This document shows positions 62,884-64,000 of a stretch of 64,000 bases of DNA, one piece after another. Numbering within the stretch: the first letter of the stretch is position 1; each line of letters begins with the position of its first letter. A model generated the notes under the pieces. The model was not told the DNA's origin. It ran no database searches and was given only the letters and a program-made list of their open reading frames with translations. The translations under genes were made by a program, and so were the position numbers. The DNA comes from Inia geoffrensis (taxonomy: Eukaryota; Chordata; Mammalia; Artiodactyla; Iniidae): NCBI GenBank assembly GCA_036417435.1, contig JAZAQT010000027.1, forward strand, positions 1-64,000, written 5' to 3'.

Positions 62884-64000
62884 TTGGCCAAAAAGGGCGT
62901 ATGCGTTTTTTCCTGAATATATTCAGGAAAAAACGCATACGCCCTTTTTGGCCAAGTGCATCACTGTCGAACTGCTGCCTCTTTTCCTACGCTTTCAGAG
63001 CAATTCTTATCTACCCCCTGATATCTGTTTTCTGCAATTCTGAATCGCGTTCAAGTCCTCTTCTCAGCCTTCCTTCAATAAATTTTTGGATGATAGGGGT
63101 CATTTGGAACTCTGCAGGATTGTGAGTTACAGTGCCAAAAATCTCCTTTTCTCAACTCGCTTTATTGTGAGCTGACCGCAAAACCGAAAAATTGCTTCAG
63201 GCCTTAATCTCGTTCAGGCATGGCACGCTGAGCCTTTGATGAATTCTTCTTCCTGTAGGGAAATCAGTGTTCAATGTGCCCGTCCAAACACATCAAGTTA
63301 GCTGCTCATTCGTTCTCCTTATTCCTGTTCATCTTCCACAGAAATTGCAAACTGTGCCAAACAAGAGGTCAAAGGCACTGACTCTCCAAGTGGGGAGAAT
63401 GTTAATATTGCATCTGGAACGGCGAACTCGAGTACCAGGGGGCTAAAATGGCGATGAGTTTTAGAAATTGTGCCTGATCACTTCGTGGACCATATTCTGG
63501 GTTTTCCATGCATATTTTAGCTGAAGGATAAATCCCTTTCACGTGGAGATTTGGGACCCGTGGAATGGGAACCATGCACCATTACCTCAAAGGGTCTGCA
63601 TTCCCTCACCAATAGTATCAGCCCCAAGTGTCCAGCCTTATCTCTCCCACAGCTGTGGATGTAGAGGTGGTAAATCCAAGATTCCTCACAAGCCCTGAAG
63701 GACTTATTTAAGAATTTCTCTCTATTTGACAGTCCTTGTGTTTTCTTTTTCAAATTTATTTTTATAAGGGGATTTAGCTTATTGACACTGCTGTGTGTAT
63801 GCTGCTGTACACAAATGATTTTCTTATGGAGACCTATAAATGTATGGGTTTTAATTTTCTTCATAGTCAGGTATATTCCTAGGTTTTGAATACGGGGTGT
63901 TGAGTCCATTTGGTTGAGCAAGGAGTAGCTCTTGTCTAATATATATTTGGCTTATGGAATGGTATCTGTCCTAATGTCAACCTCTGGTTTTATGCAGCCT
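62884..64000 (+). repeat. Satellite monomer M29, type A', cut by the window edge
   Basis: The first 1117 bp are present. The palindrome is perfect and the A' and ttctgaatcgcg markers match M26. The array evidently continues beyond the window. Confidence 0.9.

Larger units (their letters stand above)
14281..64000 (+). repeat. Tandem array of a 1.74-kb composite satellite
   Basis: The same block repeats head to tail, measured here from ttggcc of the central palindrome. Period starts are 15004, 16027, 17760, 19497, 21233, 22969 and so on to 62884, and unit lengths are 1733-1737 bp except for one deleted edge copy. Copies left of about 19 kb are visibly diverged, while those to the right differ at only scattered positions. 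Each unit has an EcoRI-type gaattc, a ctcgag and a ctgcag at fixed places. The length suits the cetacean common satellite as I remember it; this is unverified. The array continues past the window. Confidence 0.97.
48996..64000 (+). repeat. Three-monomer HOR block, 5208 bp period
   Basis: Trimers start at 48996, 54204 and 59412. The second and third are B-C'-A' and nearly identical. The first is B-A-A, so only its type B member is shared. Markers agctcaatg-type, ccaaactagagg and ttctgaatcgcg repeat at exactly 5208 bp. The last trimer is incomplete at the window edge. Confidence 0.88.

Noticed and set aside
19497..63921. Recurrent 134-, 84-, 85- and 148-codon frames in every satellite monomer
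   Set aside because: The repeated 134-, 84- and 85-codon frames I checked begin at TTG or GTG. They overlap on opposite strands over L1 3'-end sequence and the palindrome, and are broken in some copies (one-base loss near 39407, stop near 27257). Their conservation is explained by copy homogenisation.
14281..64000. Possible CRISPR array or phage-like repeat
   Set aside because: The repeat unit is about 1.74 kb with no short repeat/spacer alternation and no cas genes; the L1 and mariner content is eukaryotic.
14281..64000. CENP-B box in the satellite or telomere-like array
   Set aside because: TTCG occurs (ttcgtggaccatattctggg, ttcgggtgagggtcaggg), but none that I examined has the required A and CGGG at correct spacing.

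Overview
The window is eukaryotic, mammalian, repeat-dominated subtelomeric or pericentromeric heterochromatin. I see no intact protein-coding gene, tRNA, rRNA, CRISPR array or bacterial-type operon. L1 3' ends of a type I associate with Cetartiodactyla and a mariner-like palindrome point to that clade. A roughly 1.74-kb tandem satellite next to a telomere-motif satellite fits what I remember of cetaceans: a common satellite of about 1.6-1.76 kb and a GC-rich satellite at chromosome ends. The whale assignment is an inference from memory, about 0.6 confident; no species can be named.

Layout. (1) 1-8930 is a GC-rich satellite made of degenerate TTAGGG hexamers. Its monomer is exactly 168 bp (28 hexamers), and about eight monomer variants are ordered into a higher-order repeat (HOR) of roughly 1.33 kb. 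(2) 8931-9212 is a diverged orphan piece of the second satellite, fused directly to the telomere-like array. (3) 9213-14280 is a non-tandem island: two L1 3'-end fragments on the minus strand, a decayed class I endogenous retrovirus pol remnant on the minus strand, a possible LTR-like promoter, and stretches I cannot identify. (4) 14281-64000 and beyond is a tandem array of a 1733-1737 bp satellite. Diverged copies lie at its left edge and a homogenised core starts at about 19.5 kb.

The 1.74-kb monomer is a composite. About 0.87 kb is an antisense L1 3' end, which runs into a 72-bp palindrome (36-bp arms, no loop) resembling a mariner-derived MITE, followed by about 0.78 kb of unrecognised sequence. 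Twenty-one of the 26 core copies keep the palindrome perfect. Monomers fall into recurring sequence types (called A, A', B, C, C' here) that form a two-monomer repeat (3471 bp) at 42.1-49.0 kb and a three-monomer repeat (5208 bp) from 49.0 kb to the window end.

The genes do not work together in any pathway. The biology here is satellite birth from transposons and homogenisation by unequal exchange. The many open frames are by-products of hexamer periodicity or of near-identical satellite copies, and the recurrent satellite frames I checked begin at TTG or GTG rather than ATG.
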